DNA of 7,618 nucleotides from assembly GCA_019313095.1 (NCBI GenBank), contig JAFDBU010000088.1, positions 1 to 7,618 on the forward strand. Direction: 5' to 3'. Under the pieces are notes generated by a model that ran no database searches, was not told where the DNA came from, and worked only from the letters and a program-made list of their open reading frames with translations. The DNA comes from Deltaproteobacteria bacterium (GTDB lineage: Bacteria > Desulfobacterota > Desulfobulbia > Desulfobulbales > BM004). The position numbers and the translations under genes are program-made. Below are positions 5,598 to 7,618 of the stretch, piece after piece. How positions within the stretch are numbered: the stretch's first letter is position 1; every line of letters starts with the position of its first letter.

Positions 5598-6518
5598 TTA
5601 GAGGACCAGTCTGATAATGACCGGCAGACTGACCATTGATATACCGGTCTGCACAGCAATGATGGAAGACATTAGTTTGGTGTCACCGCCCAGCTGCTTT
5701 GCCAGGATATAGGAGAGAGGTGAACCGGGCAGCGCTGCAAAAAGTACGGCCACAGCAGTGGAGAGCCTGTCTACACCTATAAGGGTACAGCAGAGCCACA
5801 TGAGAAGCGGCATGAGGGCCAGTTTCAGCAGGCAGGCATAGATAAGCTCTCTGCCTGTCTTTTTTAAGGCGCTCATCTGCAGGGAGGCTCCTACTGCAAG
5901 CAGACCGAGAGGTAAAGAGCCCCTGCCGATTATGGTGGTAAAATTCTCCGCCATTGCCGGCAGCTGCAGCCCGAGAAGATTAAAAGCCATGCCGGCCAGA
6001 CAGGCGAGGATGAGAGGATTTTTAATCACGGTGGTAAAAATCCAGTGCCAGCCGCTTTTCTGGCCGCCGTAACGCACAAGGACCATGACACAGAGGACAT
6101 TAACCACCGGGATCATGACGGTGATAAATACCGCTGCCAGGTAAAGACCTTCATCGCTGAACAGGGCAAAGACTGCGGCAAAGCCGATATAGGAGGTGAA
6201 ACGCAGTGACCCTTGGAAAACTGAGGTGAAAGAAACGTCATTTTGTGAGAGCCGGGGACGCAGGAGCAGCAGCAGGCCGCTCATGATAAACATGGCGGAC
6301 AAGATTGCCCAGACCATTGAGGCAACACTGAAAAATTCCCACGAGGCTCCGGCGCTGCTGGAAAAAAGCAGGGCAGGATAAAGAAAATAATAGACTATCC
6401 GCTCAGTGCCCGGCCAGAAATCATCTCCCGGGAATTTGATTTTTTTAAAACCGTAGCCGCAGATGATGATAAGAAAAACCGGGAGAAGAGAGGCCAGGAT
6501 GGACGGGGTGTACACCAT
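5598..6518 (-). CDS. AEC family transporter (auxin efflux carrier/malate permease type)
   Basis: The 306-residue inner-membrane protein has the ten-helix layout of the AEC family (PF03547), secondary carriers of organic anions that include malonate/malate carriers such as MdcF. Motifs are LLPVFLIIICGYGFKK (11-26), ERIVYYFLYPALLF (39-52), FQGSLRFTSYIGFA (101-114), KNPLILACLAG (166-176), LPLGLLAVGASL (202-213) and the end ALPGSPLSYILAKQLGGD (262-279) followed by SSIIAVQT. The length is usual for the family and no domain is missing. It starts 12 bases after the frdB stop codon, so it is probably co-transcribed with the fumarate reductase/succinate dehydrogenase genes. That context favours a C4-dicarboxylate or related acid as substrate, which is inference. 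The Shine-Dalgarno is poor (CCGGA). Confidence 0.88.
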   Translation of the reverse strand: MVYTPSILASLLPVFLIIICGYGFKKIKFPGDDFWPGTERIVYYFLYPALLFSSSAGASWEFFSVASMVWAILSAMFIMSGLLLLLRPRLSQNDVSFTSVFQGSLRFTSYIGFAAVFALFSDEGLYLAAVFITVMIPVVNVLCVMVLVRYGGQKSGWHWIFTTVIKNPLILACLAGMAFNLLGLQLPAMAENFTTIIGRGSLPLGLLAVGASLQMSALKKTGRELIYACLLKLALMPLLMWLCCTLIGVDRLSTAVAVLFAALPGSPLSYILAKQLGGDTKLMSSIIAVQTGISMVSLPVIIRLVL

Positions 6519-6530
6519 TTATAATCCGGA

Positions 6531-7292
6531 TTAAGCCTCATCTGAGAGAATGGCAGCCTTTAAGAACTCCCTGTTCAACCGGGCAATGTTACGGATGGAA
6601 ATACCCTTGGGACAGGCTGCTTCACATTCACGTTCATTGGAGCAGTTGCCGAATCCCAGTTCATCCATTTGCCGCACCATGTCAAGGGCTCTGCTGGCAC
6701 GCTCAGGATGCCCCTGGGGCAGAAGCGAGAGATGGGAAACCTTGGCGGCCACAAAGAGCATGGCAGAGGCATTGGGGCAGGCTGCCACGCAGGCGCCGCA
6801 GCCTATGCAGGCGGCAGCGTCCATAGCCTCCTCGGCTTTTTTCTGGGGAACGGGAATGGCGTTCGCATCAGGCGCTCCCCCGGTGTTAACTGAGACAAAG
6901 CCACCGGCAGTTATCATCTTATCCAGGCCGCTTCGGTCTACAACCAAATCCTTTTCAATCCGGAAAGCCCTGGCACGGAAGGGTTCAATTACCAGAGTGT
7001 CGCCGTCTTTAAAATGGCGCATATGCAGCTGGCACAGGGTTGTTTCTCTTTCAGGGCCGTGGGGGTGGCCGTTGACCACCGCCCCGCACATGCCGCAGAT
7101 GCCTTCCCGGCAGTCATGGTCAAAAGCAACTGGTTCCCTGCCTTCCCGGGTCAGACGTTCGTTAAGGACATCCAGCATTTCCAGAAATGACATGTCGGTG
7201 GAAATGGGACCGCTTGCATAGGTTTCAAGCCTGCCGGGCGCATCAGGCCCTTGCTGTCGCCAGATCTTAAGGGTCAATTCTATGGTGCTCAC
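6531..7292 (-). CDS. frdB: Fumarate reductase/succinate dehydrogenase iron-sulfur subunit
   Basis: The 253-residue protein is the electron-transfer subunit between the flavoprotein and the quinone-binding membrane anchor. Three cluster sites are visible by comparison with E. coli SdhB: [2Fe-2S] at C61, C66, C69 and C87 ([10 protein letters not shown]); [4Fe-4S] at C162, C165, C168 and C227; and [3Fe-4S] at C172, C217 and C223 ([12 protein letters not shown] and [14 protein letters not shown]). The wide C69-C87 gap and the start [11 protein letters not shown] match the Geobacter/Bacteroidetes type of FrdB rather than the E. coli type. The start is GTG, overlapping the frdA stop in GTGA, with AGAGGAG (7299-7305) six bases before it. 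The sequence cannot say whether the complex works as a fumarate reductase, a succinate dehydrogenase or both, as in Geobacter. Confidence 0.95.
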   Translation of the reverse strand: MSTIELTLKIWRQQGPDAPGRLETYASGPISTDMSFLEMLDVLNERLTREGREPVAFDHDCREGICGMCGAVVNGHPHGPERETTLCQLHMRHFKDGDTLVIEPFRARAFRIEKDLVVDRSGLDKMITAGGFVSVNTGGAPDANAIPVPQKKAEEAMDAAACIGCGACVAACPNASAMLFVAAKVSHLSLLPQGHPERASRALDMVRQMDELGFGNCSNERECEAACPKGISIRNIARLNREFLKAAILSDEA

Positions 7293-7618
7293 TTGTAACT
7301 CCTCTGTGATGGCTGTACATTCTCAAATATCAAGGGTTCCTTATGGAATACAGGTGATTTTGCATCGTCAGTATATACCCACACAGAGACATGGGAATAG
7401 TTTTCATCATCACGCTTGGCTTCGTTTTCATCGGTCTGGCTTTCTTCCCGGAAATGACAGCCGCAGGACTCTTTTCTGGAGAGTGCGTCAACAACCATTA
7501 ATTCGGCGAATTCAAGGAAGTCTGCAACCCTGCCGGCCCGTTCAAGCGACTGGTTTAATTCCCTACAGCTGCCTGGGATCGTAATGTTCTGCCAGAATTC
7601 TTCCCTGATTTCAGGAAT
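7289..7618 (-). CDS. frdA: Fumarate reductase/succinate dehydrogenase flavoprotein subunit, C-terminal part
   Basis: The last 109 codons of the flavoprotein subunit are present; the start lies beyond the right edge. Visible are [37 protein letters not shown], then [12 protein letters not shown], corresponding to the conserved RxESRGAHxRxD region of the C-terminal helical domain, and the end [18 protein letters not shown]. This ending, with Lys as the last residue, is typical of the FrdA type in Geobacter and Bacteroidetes. The FAD-binding and dicarboxylate-binding domains are outside the window. The stop codon overlaps the frdB GTG start by four bases, so the two subunits are translationally coupled. 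Confidence 0.93.
   Translation of the reverse strand: MPEIREEFWQNITIPGSCRELNQSLERAGRVADFLEFAELMVVDALSRKESCGCHFREESQTDENEAKRDDENYSHVSVWVYTDDAKSPVFHKEPLIFENVQPSQRSYK
7299..7305 (-). promoter_or_regulatory. Shine-Dalgarno of frdB supporting a GTG start
   Basis: On the minus strand AGAGGAG lies six bases before the GTG at 7292-7290. No ATG lies near this position in the frame, and the site sits within the end of frdA, as expected for coupled genes. Confidence 0.7.

Noticed and set aside
6550..7221. Long plus-strand open frame of 223 codons
   Set aside because: It is antisense to frdB, whose cluster motifs are complete, and the translation shows only low-complexity Ser/Arg/Pro-rich sequence with no family resemblance.

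Overview
The window reads as a chromosomal segment of a Gram-negative anaerobe, most likely from the former Deltaproteobacteria (Desulfobacterota or Desulfuromonadota). This is inferred from the type of fumarate reductase/succinate dehydrogenase, which resembles the Geobacter/Bacteroidetes FrdA-FrdB pair, and from the ArsR/ArsP/thioredoxin/Acr3 gene set. No rRNA or other marker fixes the taxon. I see no insertion sequence, phage gene, tRNA or CRISPR array. Coding density is very high and no gap exceeds about 105 bases.

Layout, left to right. Plus strand, 54-1900: a free-standing threonyl-tRNA synthetase editing domain of archaeal type, a RimK-like ATP-grasp ligase, and a YceD (DUF177) zinc-ribbon protein. 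Plus strand, 1967-4853: a four-gene arsenic-resistance operon of arsR, an ArsP/DUF318 permease, a small thioredoxin-like protein and acr3. It is headed by a consensus -35 box and a perfect 10-bp inverted repeat that is the likely ArsR operator. Minus strand, 7618-4873: the C-terminal part of frdA/sdhA, then frdB/sdhB, an AEC-family transporter and a DUF6498 membrane protein, packed like one operon. The two operons converge with only 19 bases between stop codons.

How the genes work together. The ars operon is a self-regulated detoxification unit. ArsR carries the CVC metalloid-sensing motif, Acr3 exports arsenite, and ArsP probably exports trivalent organoarsenicals. The CxxC protein probably handles thiol redox or metalloid delivery. 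No arsenate reductase (arsC) lies in the window. The minus-strand operon links fumarate/succinate chemistry with a carrier whose family includes dicarboxylate and malate transporters, which suggests a C4-dicarboxylate uptake or export role (inference).

The least explained part is the left end. There the editing-domain protein has lost two residues that I align with active-site residues of the archaeal enzyme, and it sits next to an ATP-grasp ligase of unknown substrate. A degenerate copy of the arsR operator also lies just upstream of it.
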